Translations under genes and position numbers: made by a program
Part shown: positions 48,698 to 57,137 of the stretch, piece by piece
How the letters are laid out: each line of letters begins with the position of its first letter
Numbering within the stretch: position 1 is the first letter of the stretch
Notes under the pieces: generated by a model
What the model saw: only the letters and a program-made list of their open reading frames with translations
Databases searched by the model: none
Told to the model about the DNA's origin: nothing
Source: an uncultured Pelagibacteraceae bacterium
GTDB taxonomy: Bacteria; Pseudomonadota; Alphaproteobacteria; Pelagibacterales; Pelagibacteraceae
Length of the DNA: 64,000 nt
Direction of reading: 5' to 3'
Assembly: GCA_902546795.1 (NCBI GenBank)
Contig: CACCLK010000001.1
Span: 1-64,000 of the forward strand

Positions 48698-48781
48698 GGG
48701 CGAATGGTGGAACTGGTAGACGCGCCGGACTCAAAATCCGGTGGTAGCAATACCTTGAGAGTTCGAGTCTCTCTTCGCCCA
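48698..48781 (+). tRNA. tRNA-Leu (anticodon CAA)
   Basis: The acceptor stem GGGCGAA pairs with TTCGCCC. The anticodon stem CCGGA/TCCGG holds the loop CTCAAAA, giving anticodon CAA. A long variable arm (GGTA GCAA TACC) marks a class II tRNA. The T arm GAGAG TTCGAGT CTCTC is regular. The 3' CCA is not encoded: the discriminator A at 48781 is followed by CAA. The acyl-CoA ligase ATG is only seven bases downstream. Confidence 0.97.
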
Positions 48782-48788
48782 CAAATTT

Positions 48789-50465
48789 ATGGAAATAAAT
48801 AAATTAAACAGCCTTGTAGAACTATTTTTTAAAAAATATAACGAGGTAAATTCTAGCAAACCTTTTTTAAGATGGTTGAAACTTGAGAAACAAAATTACA
48901 ACTGGCAGGAAACAGCAGAAAGAATTTTTAAACTTACTCACGAAATAAAGTCATTGATTAATGAAGGAGACAGATGTTTGATACTATCAGAAAACAGACC
49001 TTATTGGTTGATGGTAGATATAGCTGTTATGAATGCAGGTGGTGTTTCAGTTCCTATTTTTACAACTTATTCGTCAAATGATTACGAATATATTTTAAAT
49101 GACTGTAGACCGTCAGTAATAATTGTTTCAAATAATGATCAATTTATTAAAATAAAGAATTATATAAATCCTGAAGTAAAAAAAATTATTTCTTTCGAAA
49201 AATTAGAAAAAGCAAGTTTATTAATAAATGATATCATTGAGAGAGGAAATTCAGAAAAAATAATAAATCATAAATTGAAAAGAAATATGCCTGCATGCAT
49301 AATTTATACCTCGGGAACCTCGGGGAATCCAAAAGGTGTGATATTAAGCCATGGAGGAATTCTCTCTAATTGCGAAGGTGCTTTTGATTTATTGAAACCA
49401 CTTATTAAAAAAAAGGATCCGATATTTTTAACGTGGCTGCCACTGTCTCACTCGTATGAGCATACCGTTCAATTTGTACAAATTCTCTTAGGTGCAAAAA
49501 TTTTTTATGCAGAAAGCCTTGAAAAACTTTTGTCCAATATGTCAATCGCAAAACCTACAATTATGACAGCCGTTCCAAGGTTCTATCAAAATTTATATCA
49601 TAAAATTTCAATGAATTTTGAAAAGCAAAAAGGTTTAAAGAAAAAATTAATTGAAAATACTATTTCTCTTGGCACAAAAATTTTAAAAAAAAAACAATTA
49701 AATTTTAAAGAAAAATTTGTAAACTTTTTATGTGAGAATCTGGTTAGAAAAAAAATTAAAAAGCAATTTGGAGGACAGCTCCAAGCTTTTGTTTCTGGTG
49801 GCGGAGCGCTCGATAGAAAGATAGGTGAATTTTTAAATTCTATTGGATTACCTACTTTACAGGGGTACGGTCTTACAGAGGCCTCTCCTGTGGTAAGTTG
49901 TAATTTACCTCATAATATTCAAGTGGAAAGCGTGGGACCTCCTTTTAAGACTAATAATGTAAAGATCGCAGAAGATGGAGAAATTTTAATAAAAGGTGAG
50001 AATGTAATGTTAGGATATTGGGAAAAGAAAAAGGAAACTTCCGAGGTAATAATTGATGGTTGGTTACATACAGGCGATATAGGGCAAATCAATCATGATG
50101 GAAATTTAATAATCACAGATAGAAAAAAAGAGCTTATCGTTAATTTAGGTGGCGATAATATCTCACCAACAAAAATAGAAAATTTACTGTGTTTAAGTGA
50201 AAATATTAAACAAAGTTTTGTTTATGGTGACAAAAAAAATTATTTAGTTGCTTTAATTGTTTCAGAAAACTTAAAAGATGAAGAAAAAATAAAGAAATAC
50301 ATTGAAAATCTTAACAAAAACTTATCTTTAATAGAAAAAATAAAGAAATTTAAAATAATTTCAAAAGAATTTACAATTGAAAATAGAATGCTCACTCCCA
50401 CATTAAAATTAAAAAGAAAAGAAATTTTAAAAAATTATAAACAAGATCTAGAAAGTCTTTATTAA
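48789..50465 (+). CDS. Long-chain fatty acid-CoA ligase (AMP-binding)
   Basis: A 558-residue member of the ANL superfamily, close to long-chain acyl-CoA synthetases of the FAA1 group. P-loop IIYTSGTSGNPKGVILSHGG begins near residue 170. FLTWLPLSHSYEH, GYGLTEASPVVSCN, the GWLHTGDIGQI motif with ITDRKKELIV, and the C-terminal LTPTLKLKRKEI are present. It would activate fatty acids to acyl-CoA. Its ATG is seven bases after the tRNA-Leu 3' end, with no Shine-Dalgarno sequence, so its mRNA is probably released by tRNA processing. Confidence 0.9.
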   Translation: MEINKLNSLVELFFKKYNEVNSSKPFLRWLKLEKQNYNWQETAERIFKLTHEIKSLINEGDRCLILSENRPYWLMVDIAVMNAGGVSVPIFTTYSSNDYEYILNDCRPSVIIVSNNDQFIKIKNYINPEVKKIISFEKLEKASLLINDIIERGNSEKIINHKLKRNMPACIIYTSGTSGNPKGVILSHGGILSNCEGAFDLLKPLIKKKDPIFLTWLPLSHSYEHTVQFVQILLGAKIFYAESLEKLLSNMSIAKPTIMTAVPRFYQNLYHKISMNFEKQKGLKKKLIENTISLGTKILKKKQLNFKEKFVNFLCENLVRKKIKKQFGGQLQAFVSGGGALDRKIGEFLNSIGLPTLQGYGLTEASPVVSCNLPHNIQVESVGPPFKTNNVKIAEDGEILIKGENVMLGYWEKKKETSEVIIDGWLHTGDIGQINHDGNLIITDRKKELIVNLGGDNISPTKIENLLCLSENIKQSFVYGDKKNYLVALIVSENLKDEEKIKKYIENLNKNLSLIEKIKKFKIISKEFTIENRMLTPTLKLKRKEILKNYKQDLESLY

Positions 50466-50592
50466 AAAAAATTAATTCATTATAAAATTTGCGCTAAAAA
50501 CATTGAAATACTTATGTTTTTTTACAAATATTTATTTAAGTAAAATTTAATTTTTTTTTTATTTTTTATAAAATTTGAAAGTGAATTTGTGT

Positions 50593-50654
50593 TTGACATG
50601 TAACAAAAAAAACTTAAAGATTAAAAATATAAACGAATCACAATGATTTGTTTA
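50593..50654 (+). promoter_or_regulatory. Promoter and leader hairpin of the basic mini-gene
   Basis: A perfect -35 TTGACA (50593-50598) is followed after 17 bases by AAAGAT (50616-50621), a weaker -10. Just downstream, 50630-50640 and 50644-50654 pair into an 11-base-pair stem with one G-T pair and a three-base loop CAA. The stem lies seven bases before the AGGGAG ribosome-binding site. It could be an mRNA-stabilising 5' stem, or an operator around the start point. The rest of the 206-base gap (50466-50592) is AT-rich with a 12-base direct repeat, TTATAAAATTTG, at 50480 and 50566. Confidence 0.55.
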
Positions 50655-50671
50655 ATTAACAGGGAGATAAG

Positions 50672-50746
50672 ATGGCTAAAAGAAGAAAAAAAGCTAAAAA
50701 GAAAAAGAAAGCTAAAAAAGGTAAAAAAAGAAGAAGAAGAAGATAG
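50672..50746 (+). CDS. Ultra-basic 24-residue peptide
   Basis: The frame reads MAKRRKKAKKKKKAKKGKK followed by five Arg, 24 residues in all, of which 12 are Lys and 7 are Arg. There is a strong ribosome-binding site, AGGGAG, with optimal spacing before the ATG. A consensus -35 promoter and leader hairpin lie upstream, and a strong terminator 14 bases after the stop. Such a complete unit argues for a real, highly expressed gene. The composition recalls the eukaryotic ribosomal mini-protein eL41, bacterial Thx, histone H1 tails and protamines. Role is unknown; nucleic-acid or ribosome binding is inferred from charge alone. carD on the opposite strand shares the terminator. Confidence 0.75.
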   Translation: MAKRRKKAKKKKKAKKGKKRRRRR

Positions 50747-50759
50747 TAACTTTCTTTTT

Positions 50760-50800
50760 AAAAAACGCCCTACTTTATTTGAAGTGAGGGCGTTTTTTTT
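50760..50800. terminator. Bidirectional intrinsic terminator
   Basis: ACGCCCT-ACTT pairs with AAGT-(G)-AGGGCGT through a six-base loop, with one bulged G. Six A precede the stem and eight T follow it. It therefore ends the rightward basic-peptide transcript with a T tract and, read leftward, ends carD with a six-T tract. The carD stop is at 50799-50801, at the edge of the structure. Confidence 0.9.
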
Positions 50801-51455
50801 ATTCTAATTTCGCTAATTCTAAACGACCTAAAGCTTTATCCATTTTTTTTTGTACATCTTCAGGACCTAAAGATAAAACTGCCTCAAACTCTGATTTAAG
50901 TCTTTCGTAAGCTTTTTCAAAAAGTTGCCTCTCAGAGTAAGACTGGTCTGCGATAATGTCGGTATTTTTGTTAAGATCTTTTACTACCTCTGCAAGCTCA
51001 TATATCTTTCCAGAGTTAATTTTTTGATCGTATTCTTGAGCTCTTCTGCTCCACATAGTTCTTTTAATTTTTGGTTTAGTTTTAAGGATCGCTATACATT
51101 TGTTAACTTGATTAATGGATGCAATTGGTCTTAAATTTGATTGTTGGTTTATTGGAACAGTCAAAGTCAATTTTTCTTTTTCAATAAATATTTTATAAAA
51201 TTGAATATCAATTTGGCCTATTTTAGCTTTTTCTACGGCTACTATTTTTCCAACTCCATGTTTAGGATAGACGACAAAATCTTTTACATTATAAACTTTT
51301 TTTTCTGAGGCTTGTTTTTTGACTTTTGTAATTATTGGTTTTTCGTCAGAATTAGCTGATGCAGGCTTTTTATCATTTGAGGAAGTCTTTTTTTTTAATA
51401 TAACTTTTTTTAATTTTATTTTAGCCTTCTTTTTGACTTTCTTTTTTTTTGGCAT
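50799..51455 (-). CDS. carD: CarD-family transcriptional regulator
   Basis: CarD/CdnL proteins bind RNA polymerase beta and stabilise open complexes, notably at rRNA promoters. The core YNVKDFVVYPKHGVGKIVAVEK, LTVPINQQSNLRPIAS and MWSRRAQEYDQKINSG are family hallmarks. At 218 residues it carries an extra N-terminal segment of about 50 residues, nearly all Lys with Ala, Ile and Ser, starting MPKKKKVKKKAKIKLKK. This tail may bind DNA. It follows fdxA by 3 bases and ends at a shared terminator. Confidence 0.94.
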   Translation of the reverse strand: MPKKKKVKKKAKIKLKKVILKKKTSSNDKKPASANSDEKPIITKVKKQASEKKVYNVKDFVVYPKHGVGKIVAVEKAKIGQIDIQFYKIFIEKEKLTLTVPINQQSNLRPIASINQVNKCIAILKTKPKIKRTMWSRRAQEYDQKINSGKIYELAEVVKDLNKNTDIIADQSYSERQLFEKAYERLKSEFEAVLSLGPEDVQKKMDKALGRLELAKLE

Positions 51456-51458
51456 TTT

Positions 51459-51800
51459 TTAACTTCCTGGTTTTTCTGAAAAGTGTTTATCGTATTTGTT
51501 TTTAAGATTTCTGAATTTTTCTTGATCTGTCATCGGATCTTTCTTTTTTGTAATATTAGGCCATATTGCAGAAAACTTTTTATTAATCAACAACCATTTT
51601 TCCTTATCTTCAACACTGCTATCTGCATCTGATTTTATTGCGTCTATTGGACATTCAGGTTCGCAAACTCCACAATCTATACACTCGTCTGGATTTATAA
51701 CTAACATATTTTCCCCTTCATAAAAACAGTCAACCGGGCAGACCTCAACACAATCTGTTAGTTTACATTTTATACATTCATCTTTTACAATATACGTCAT
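51459..51800 (-). CDS. fdxA: Ferredoxin FdxA (7Fe-8S type)
   Basis: A 113-residue soluble ferredoxin. The first cluster motif begins C9 in [18 protein letters not shown]. The second is [16 protein letters not shown]. The order of cysteines is that of the alphaproteobacterial FdxA with one [3Fe-4S] and one [4Fe-4S] cluster. The C-terminal part, [20 protein letters not shown], is the family's conserved tail. It overlaps the TerB-like gene by 4 bases and precedes carD. This helicase-fdxA-carD neighbourhood is widespread in alphaproteobacteria. Confidence 0.94.
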   Translation of the reverse strand: MTYIVKDECIKCKLTDCVEVCPVDCFYEGENMLVINPDECIDCGVCEPECPIDAIKSDADSSVEDKEKWLLINKKFSAIWPNITKKKDPMTDQEKFRNLKNKYDKHFSEKPGS

Positions 51801-52189
51801 TTATTTTCTAAAAGTTTTAATTTTATCTCACCACATAGCTTGTCTGGAAAATAAATCAAGCCACAAATTCGTCTGAGTAAATTTGACTCGTATTGATCAA
51901 TTTTATTATCTGAAATCATTATCTTACAAATCTGTTCAATAATTTTTGATTTAATTTCCTCTGATTTTTTTTTTATTTCATTAGTAAATTGAAGAAGTTG
52001 ATTTGAATTTGCCTCAAGTCTTTCAGCTTCTTTTAGAGTTTCTTTATTTTGAGTTGATGTATCTGAAATAGAGTCAATGAAGTGCAAGATTAAGTCTTTT
52101 TCATCATTAGAATAATTCTCATCAATTTTAGCTGCATGAACTAATAATGCGCTTATACCCACAATTTCACTTTTACTAAATTCACTCAT
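51797..52189 (-). CDS. TerB-like domain protein
   Basis: A 130-residue all-helical acidic protein. Two related halves, [19 protein letters not shown] (about 16-34) and [20 protein letters not shown] (about 87-106), match the repeated D-G-x-(I/V)-x-x-x-E pattern of TerB (tellurite-resistance) domains, which bind metal through these acids. In many alphaproteobacteria a small S4-type RNA-binding gene occupies this place between the helicase and fdxA. Overlaps fdxA by 4 bases and follows the helicase by 2. Confidence 0.7.
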   Translation of the reverse strand: MSEFSKSEIVGISALLVHAAKIDENYSNDEKDLILHFIDSISDTSTQNKETLKEAERLEANSNQLLQFTNEIKKKSEEIKSKIIEQICKIMISDNKIDQYESNLLRRICGLIYFPDKLCGEIKLKLLENK

Positions 52190-52191
52190 TA

Positions 52192-54657
52192 TTATTTTAT
52201 GTTTAACTCTAGTAATTTGCTAAAAGGATTAGATGCACTTTTACTTTTTACTTCTCTCCTCTTTTTTTGGTTATCCCCAAGATAAATATAAGTTTTTTCA
52301 TCTTTTGTTTTTTTATAATTCATAAAGTTCATTAACTTATGAAAATTTTCGGTGGAGCAACCAATTAAATTAATCATATCTGAATTTATATTAAACTTAC
52401 GATTTTTAGTGTTATCTATCATCTTTATAAATAATTTTTCTAAAATATCTACCCTAACATAGAAATCTCTAAATTTTTCAAAACCACATAACAGCATAAA
52501 ATCTTTATTTAAATTTTTATTATTTATAAAATTAAGCCCAGATTTTGGTAGTATATGATTAGATGTATTATTAAACAACTTCCAAAGTGACACTCTTAAA
52601 TTTAAAGCTTTTGGTTTTAACATTTTTGGTAAATAAATATGATATCTTCCTATTTTTATACCCATACCCCAAAGTTTTTTTCTATCGTTATTTGTAATCA
52701 GCTTTACTATTTGATTTGCTTCATTCCTTTTGACAAGACCATTCTTTTCGTAAAGTTGAAAAGCCAAAGCTCTTAGATATTGACTATCAATTTTCCTTGT
52801 TGTTAAATTTAGTAAATCCCCTAAAACTTCACTAAGATAAGATTGTAACCAGTTATTCAAGAAATTTTCAAGCTCAGCTCTAAGATCGCTTTCCAAAGAC
52901 TCATCCGCAATTATTTCAATCTCAGGAGAAAGATAATTGTAACCTTTTTTAAGTTTAGCTATTACACTGTTATTCCAAATAATTTTATTTTCATCATTTA
53001 ATGCTATTTCTTTATTTTCAATTATTTTTTCCACTCTTTTTGTAAGCTCTTTTTTTATTCCTTTTCTAGCTGCTTTTTTTATAGACTTGATATCAGTGTC
53101 TAAAGTTTTGGAGGTATAAGCTATAGAAAATGTTAATCCTTTTAATTCTCCAATAAGCTGACCATCGATTATTATTTTGTTATTTTCATCAATTTCCGTT
53201 TTAAGAACTAAGTCCTGTTTAAGGTTTCTTGATAAAACACTGATTTTTTTATCTATAAAACTTCGGGTTAATTCATCATGAAGTTTGTCAGATAATTTAT
53301 CTTCTATGTCTTTAGTGAGTTGAACCCAATAATCTGAATTTTCTACCCAATTTTTTTTATTTGCAACATAAGACCATGTTCTAACATTAGAAATTCTATG
53401 AGATAAAACATCAATATTACCGTGATCTTTTTCCAAACCTTTTAATTGTTCTTTCATATAATCGTTTGGGATTTTCTTTTTTTGAGTCGATAAGAATCTA
53501 TAAACTTTATCTACTACATTTATATGCTGTCCGTAAGCCTTTTTTTCAAAATCTGGAATTTGACAACATTCCCAGAGTAATTCTAAATTATTAAAATAAA
53601 GATTATTATTTTCACCTTTTTTCAAAAAAAATCTTAAAACGTTTTCGTCAAGTGAGTCTTGTGTTTTAATTAATGATCTATTTTTTGGTCTCATTTCTAA
53701 TGACTCTAATAATGCATTAGGATTTTTAAAATTTAAATTATTATTTCGCCAATAAATCATTTTAGTGTCCGGCAGATTATGTTTTTCAACATTTTCAATC
53801 TCATCTGAGTTTATACTTTCACAATCCCCAGTAGTGCCAAATACTCCATCGTTTTTGTATCTTCCTGCTCTTCCAGCTATTTGTGATATCTCAATTAAAT
53901 TAAGTCTTCTTGTTTTTTTTCCGTCAAATTTTTTTAAATTTGAAAAAAAAATTTCATTTATATCCATATTTAAACCCATTCCAATCGCATCTGTTGCAAC
54001 TAAATAATCAACATCTCCAGATTGATATAGTTCTACTTGAGAGTTTCTTGTTTTGGGGCTTAACGATCCCATTATGACTGCCGCACCACCTTTTTGTCTT
54101 CTAATAAGTTCAGCTAATGCATACACTTCCTCTATTGAGAAAGCGATTATTGCTGCTTTCCTGTCTAATCTTGAAATCTTTTTATAACCACCATAACTTA
54201 ACTTAGAAAATCTATCTTTTTTTATAAACTCAACATCTGTAATCAATTCATTAATTATATTTTGCATGACCTGCGAGCCTAAAAACATTGTTAATTTTTT
54301 ACCCCTAAAATTAAGAAGCCTGTCGGTAAAAATATGACCCCTTTCTTTATCCGCGCACATTTGTATTTCATCAACTGCAATAAATTCTACATTTTTATCC
54401 TTCGGCATAGACTCGACTGTGCAAATAAAATATTTTGCTGTGCTTGGTATGATTTTTTCTTCACCAGTTATTAAAGCGACTTTTTCAATCCCTACTTGTT
54501 TAGAGCATTTATCATAAACTTCTCTTGCAAGAAGTCTAAGCGGTAAACCAAATATACCGCTCTCAAATTTTAGCATCTTTTCAATAGCTAGATGAGTTTT
54601 TCCTGTATTAGTCGGACCTAGCAGACATAAAATTTTCTCAGAACTATTTTTTTCCAT
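52192..54657 (-). CDS. Suv3-like ATP-dependent RNA helicase
   Basis: An 821-residue helicase of the mitochondrial SUV3 group. Walker A is GPTNTGKT (residues 14-21), motif II is VDEIQMCADKERGHIFTDRLL in two parts (DEIQ at 96-99), motif III is FLGSQVM and motif VI is QIAGRAGRYKND. SUV3 unwinds RNA for degradation in mitochondria; a similar job in RNA turnover is inferred. The C-terminal ~450 residues have no motif I can name. It is the first gene of helicase-TerB-fdxA-carD. Confidence 0.88.
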   Translation of the reverse strand: MEKNSSEKILCLLGPTNTGKTHLAIEKMLKFESGIFGLPLRLLAREVYDKCSKQVGIEKVALITGEEKIIPSTAKYFICTVESMPKDKNVEFIAVDEIQMCADKERGHIFTDRLLNFRGKKLTMFLGSQVMQNIINELITDVEFIKKDRFSKLSYGGYKKISRLDRKAAIIAFSIEEVYALAELIRRQKGGAAVIMGSLSPKTRNSQVELYQSGDVDYLVATDAIGMGLNMDINEIFFSNLKKFDGKKTRRLNLIEISQIAGRAGRYKNDGVFGTTGDCESINSDEIENVEKHNLPDTKMIYWRNNNLNFKNPNALLESLEMRPKNRSLIKTQDSLDENVLRFFLKKGENNNLYFNNLELLWECCQIPDFEKKAYGQHINVVDKVYRFLSTQKKKIPNDYMKEQLKGLEKDHGNIDVLSHRISNVRTWSYVANKKNWVENSDYWVQLTKDIEDKLSDKLHDELTRSFIDKKISVLSRNLKQDLVLKTEIDENNKIIIDGQLIGELKGLTFSIAYTSKTLDTDIKSIKKAARKGIKKELTKRVEKIIENKEIALNDENKIIWNNSVIAKLKKGYNYLSPEIEIIADESLESDLRAELENFLNNWLQSYLSEVLGDLLNLTTRKIDSQYLRALAFQLYEKNGLVKRNEANQIVKLITNNDRKKLWGMGIKIGRYHIYLPKMLKPKALNLRVSLWKLFNNTSNHILPKSGLNFINNKNLNKDFMLLCGFEKFRDFYVRVDILEKLFIKMIDNTKNRKFNINSDMINLIGCSTENFHKLMNFMNYKKTKDEKTYIYLGDNQKKRREVKSKSASNPFSKLLELNIK

Positions 54658-54768
54658 ATTTGTGTTTGAATAATTTTTTTATACTATATATAGGCAGTTG
54701 TTGAGAACAAAGTAGGATTAAAACATGACCGAATCGATTTGTCAAATGTTCTAGTTTTAAAATTTGAA

Positions 54769-54798
54769 TTGACTGTAAACCCCAAGTCCCCGTATAGA
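54769..54798 (+). promoter_or_regulatory. Promoter of the aminotransferase gene
   Basis: TTGACT (54769-54774), an 18-base spacer and TATAGA (54793-54798) form a good sigma-70 site. Transcription would start near 54805, about 22 bases before the ATG at 54827. The gap 54658-54826 (169 bases) also contains AT-rich TATATA/TATAGT stretches at about 54681-54692 on the minus strand that could serve the divergent helicase. Nothing else is visible in the gap. Confidence 0.55.
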
Positions 54799-54826
54799 AT
54801 TAAGCAGTTTAATGAATTAAGTAATA

Positions 54827-56062
54827 ATGAATTTAATCAAAAAAAATATTACTAAAGTAAAACAGTCAGCAACTTTGGTAATAAATGAGAAATCAAAACA
54901 ATTAATCGCTGACGGAAAAAAAGTTTACAGCTTTGGCTTCGGACAGTCGCCATTTCCAGTTCCTGAGAAGATAGTTTCCGTATTAAAAGATAACGCTCAT
55001 AAAAAAGAATACTTACCTATGCAGGGATTAGAAGAATTAAGAGAGGCAGTATCTAAATATTTATTTAGTCAAACTGGAGTGAACTATTCTAAAGAAAATA
55101 TTTTAATTACACCAGGCTCGAAAGAAGCAATGCTTTTAATGCACGTTGCTTTTAATGGTGATATCTTGCTTCCTACCTCAAGCTGGGTTTCTTATGAACC
55201 CCAAGCAAATATTGCAAAGAATAAAACTCATTGGATAAAAACAAAAAGAGAAAATAACTGGTTTCCTACCGCAGACGAACTTGAAAAAAAGATAAAAATG
55301 AAAATAAAAAACAAAAATATTATTTTAATATTAAATTCTCCAAATAATCCATCAGGAAGTGTATGTAAGAATCTTAAACAATTAGCAAAAATTGCAAAGA
55401 AAAATAAAATCCTCGTATTATCAGATGAAATTTATACTGATCTTACATTTAATGGCAGTTACGACTCGATTTCAAAATATTACCCGGAGGGCACTTTAAT
55501 TTCTGGAGGTCTAAGTAAATGGTGCGGTGCAGGTGGTTGGAGATTGGGTTTTATAGCCGTGCCAGATAAATTGAAAAAATTTTTAAAAAGCTTAAAAACA
55601 TTAGCTAGCGAGTCTTATTCCACTGTTAATACACCATTGCAATATGCAGCAGTAGAAGCATATAGCGGGGACTATGAAAATTATAAAAATAAAACTAGAA
55701 AAATTTTAGAGGGTGTTGGTAATTATGCTTACAATAATTTAAAATCAAACAAAATTCTTTTAACACCACCTGAAGGGGCATTTTATCTAATGCCAGAATT
55801 TTTAGGCACTAAATTTAAAAACTCAAATCATCTTTGTGAAAAAATTTTAGAAGACACAGGAGTAGCTTTACTACCAGGATCTGACTTTGGCTTTGAACCA
55901 AAAAAAATGATAGCAAGACTAAGCTATACTGATTTTGATGGTGAAAATTTTTTAAACTCTCTTGAAGATAACGGTAATTTAACTGACGGTATGGTTGAAA
56001 AATTTGCACCAAATGTTGTGGAGGGTATTAAAAAGCTATCAAATTGGGCTAAAAAAATCTAA
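54827..56062 (+). CDS. Pyridoxal phosphate aminotransferase, class I/II
   Basis: A 411-residue fold-type I aminotransferase. Features are ITPGSKEAMLLMHV, NSPNNPSGSVCKN, LSDEIYTDLTF, and SGGLSKWCGAGGWRLGF with the PLP-binding Lys, then a C-terminal PEGAFYLMPEF and LPGSDFGF. It resembles the aspartate aminotransferase-like group, but the amino donor and keto acid cannot be told. It has its own promoter. The TRAP binding protein follows 63 bases later with a separate promoter; a metabolic link to the transported substrate is possible but unproven. Confidence 0.88.
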   Translation: MNLIKKNITKVKQSATLVINEKSKQLIADGKKVYSFGFGQSPFPVPEKIVSVLKDNAHKKEYLPMQGLEELREAVSKYLFSQTGVNYSKENILITPGSKEAMLLMHVAFNGDILLPTSSWVSYEPQANIAKNKTHWIKTKRENNWFPTADELEKKIKMKIKNKNIILILNSPNNPSGSVCKNLKQLAKIAKKNKILVLSDEIYTDLTFNGSYDSISKYYPEGTLISGGLSKWCGAGGWRLGFIAVPDKLKKFLKSLKTLASESYSTVNTPLQYAAVEAYSGDYENYKNKTRKILEGVGNYAYNNLKSNKILLTPPEGAFYLMPEFLGTKFKNSNHLCEKILEDTGVALLPGSDFGFEPKKMIARLSYTDFDGENFLNSLEDNGNLTDGMVEKFAPNVVEGIKKLSNWAKKI

Positions 56063-56071
56063 AGATTCTCT

Positions 56072-56100
56072 TTGACCTTAAGATAACAAAGTAGTTAAAT
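56072..56100 (+). promoter_or_regulatory. Promoter of the TRAP-TAXI genes
   Basis: TTGACC (56072-56077), a 17-base spacer and TTAAAT (56095-56100) make a good sigma-70 promoter. The predicted start near 56107 leaves a leader of about 19 bases that contains the strong ribosome-binding sequence AAGGGAG before the ATG at 56126. Confidence 0.6.
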
Positions 56101-56125
56101 CTTGGTCCTAACGAAGGGAGATACG

Positions 56126-57124
56126 ATGAAAAAACTAATATCAACAATCTCTGCTACATTAGTATTGTTTGCGCTATCAAGCCCATTAACAACAATAGCT
56201 AAATCCGCTGAGTTCTTTTCTATTGGAACAGGTGGACCTACTGGAGTTTATTTCCAAGTAGGAAATGCTGTGTGTAAAATGGTTGCAAAGATACAATCTG
56301 CAGAACACGGAAGAAAAAAAGGAACGGACAAAGCATACAGATGCTCTGCTCCTTCAACAGGAGGTTCTACTTATAACATTGGTCAAATCATGCAGGGTGA
56401 GTTACAATTTGGTGTAGCTCAGTCAGACTGGCAATACCATGCATATAATGGAACAAGACCTGATAAAGTTAAACCTTACGACAAATTACGAGCAGTTTTC
56501 TCAGCTCATCCAGAGCCATTTCAAATTATAGCTAGAAAAGGTTCTAGAATAAAAGACTGGAATTCTTTAAAAGGCAAAAAAGTAAATATTGGAAACCCAG
56601 GTTCTGGACAAAGAGGAACATTCGAAGTTCTTATGGAAGCACATGGCGTAGACACTGGTTATTTTGGTTCTACTTCAGAGCTTACTTCATCTGAACAATC
56701 AGGAGCTCTTTGTGATAAAAAAATCGACGCATTTGGTTACACAGTTGGTGTGCCCAATGCTGGTGTTGCACAATCTACAGATGGATGTGGAGCAAGCATA
56801 ATTAACTTAGAAACAGACGCAGTTAAAAAACTTGTGGCTGATAACCCTTTTTATGCCTTTGCTACAATTCCGAAAGGTACTTACAAAACATCAAAAAAAG
56901 ATGTTACTACTTTTGGAGTAATGGCTTCATTTGTAACAAGTGCGGATGTTTCTGATGATCTTGTATACTCAGTAACAAAAGCTGTTTTTGAAAATCTTGA
57001 TGATTTTAGAAAACAACATCCTGCATTTGCAAATTTAGATCCAAAGAAAATGATCGTAGATGGTCTTTCTGCCCCGCTACATCCAGGTGCAGTAAAATAC
57101 TATAAAGAAAAAGGCTTAATGTAA
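56126..57124 (+). CDS. TAXI-family TRAP transporter solute-binding protein
   Basis: A 332-residue periplasmic binding protein. The start at 56126 is set by AAGGGAG just upstream; an in-frame TTG at 56102 is unlikely. Residues 1-29 form a signal peptide (MKKLISTISATLVLFALSS, cleaved near AKSA). The mature part starts FFSIGTGGPTGVYFQVGNA, the TAXI signature, followed by RCSAPSTGGSTYNI and LRAVFSAHPEPFQII. C95-type cysteines are few. It delivers an unknown solute, often an organic acid or amino acid, to the permease encoded next. The strong ribosome-binding site fits the high abundance expected of binding proteins. Confidence 0.93.
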   Translation: MKKLISTISATLVLFALSSPLTTIAKSAEFFSIGTGGPTGVYFQVGNAVCKMVAKIQSAEHGRKKGTDKAYRCSAPSTGGSTYNIGQIMQGELQFGVAQSDWQYHAYNGTRPDKVKPYDKLRAVFSAHPEPFQIIARKGSRIKDWNSLKGKKVNIGNPGSGQRGTFEVLMEAHGVDTGYFGSTSELTSSEQSGALCDKKIDAFGYTVGVPNAGVAQSTDGCGASIINLETDAVKKLVADNPFYAFATIPKGTYKTSKKDVTTFGVMASFVTSADVSDDLVYSVTKAVFENLDDFRKQHPAFANLDPKKMIVDGLSAPLHPGAVKYYKEKGLM

Positions 57125-57137
57125 GTCAAATAAATTT

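Noticed and set aside
48602-48802. 66-residue plus-strand frame spanning the regulator 3' end and the tRNA-Leu gene
   Set aside because: It translates straight through a well-formed tRNA and part of another gene; chance frame.
56102-56125. TTG start adding eight residues to the TRAP binding protein
   Set aside because: It would place the ribosome-binding sequence AAGGGAG inside the coding region and spoil the signal peptide N-terminus.
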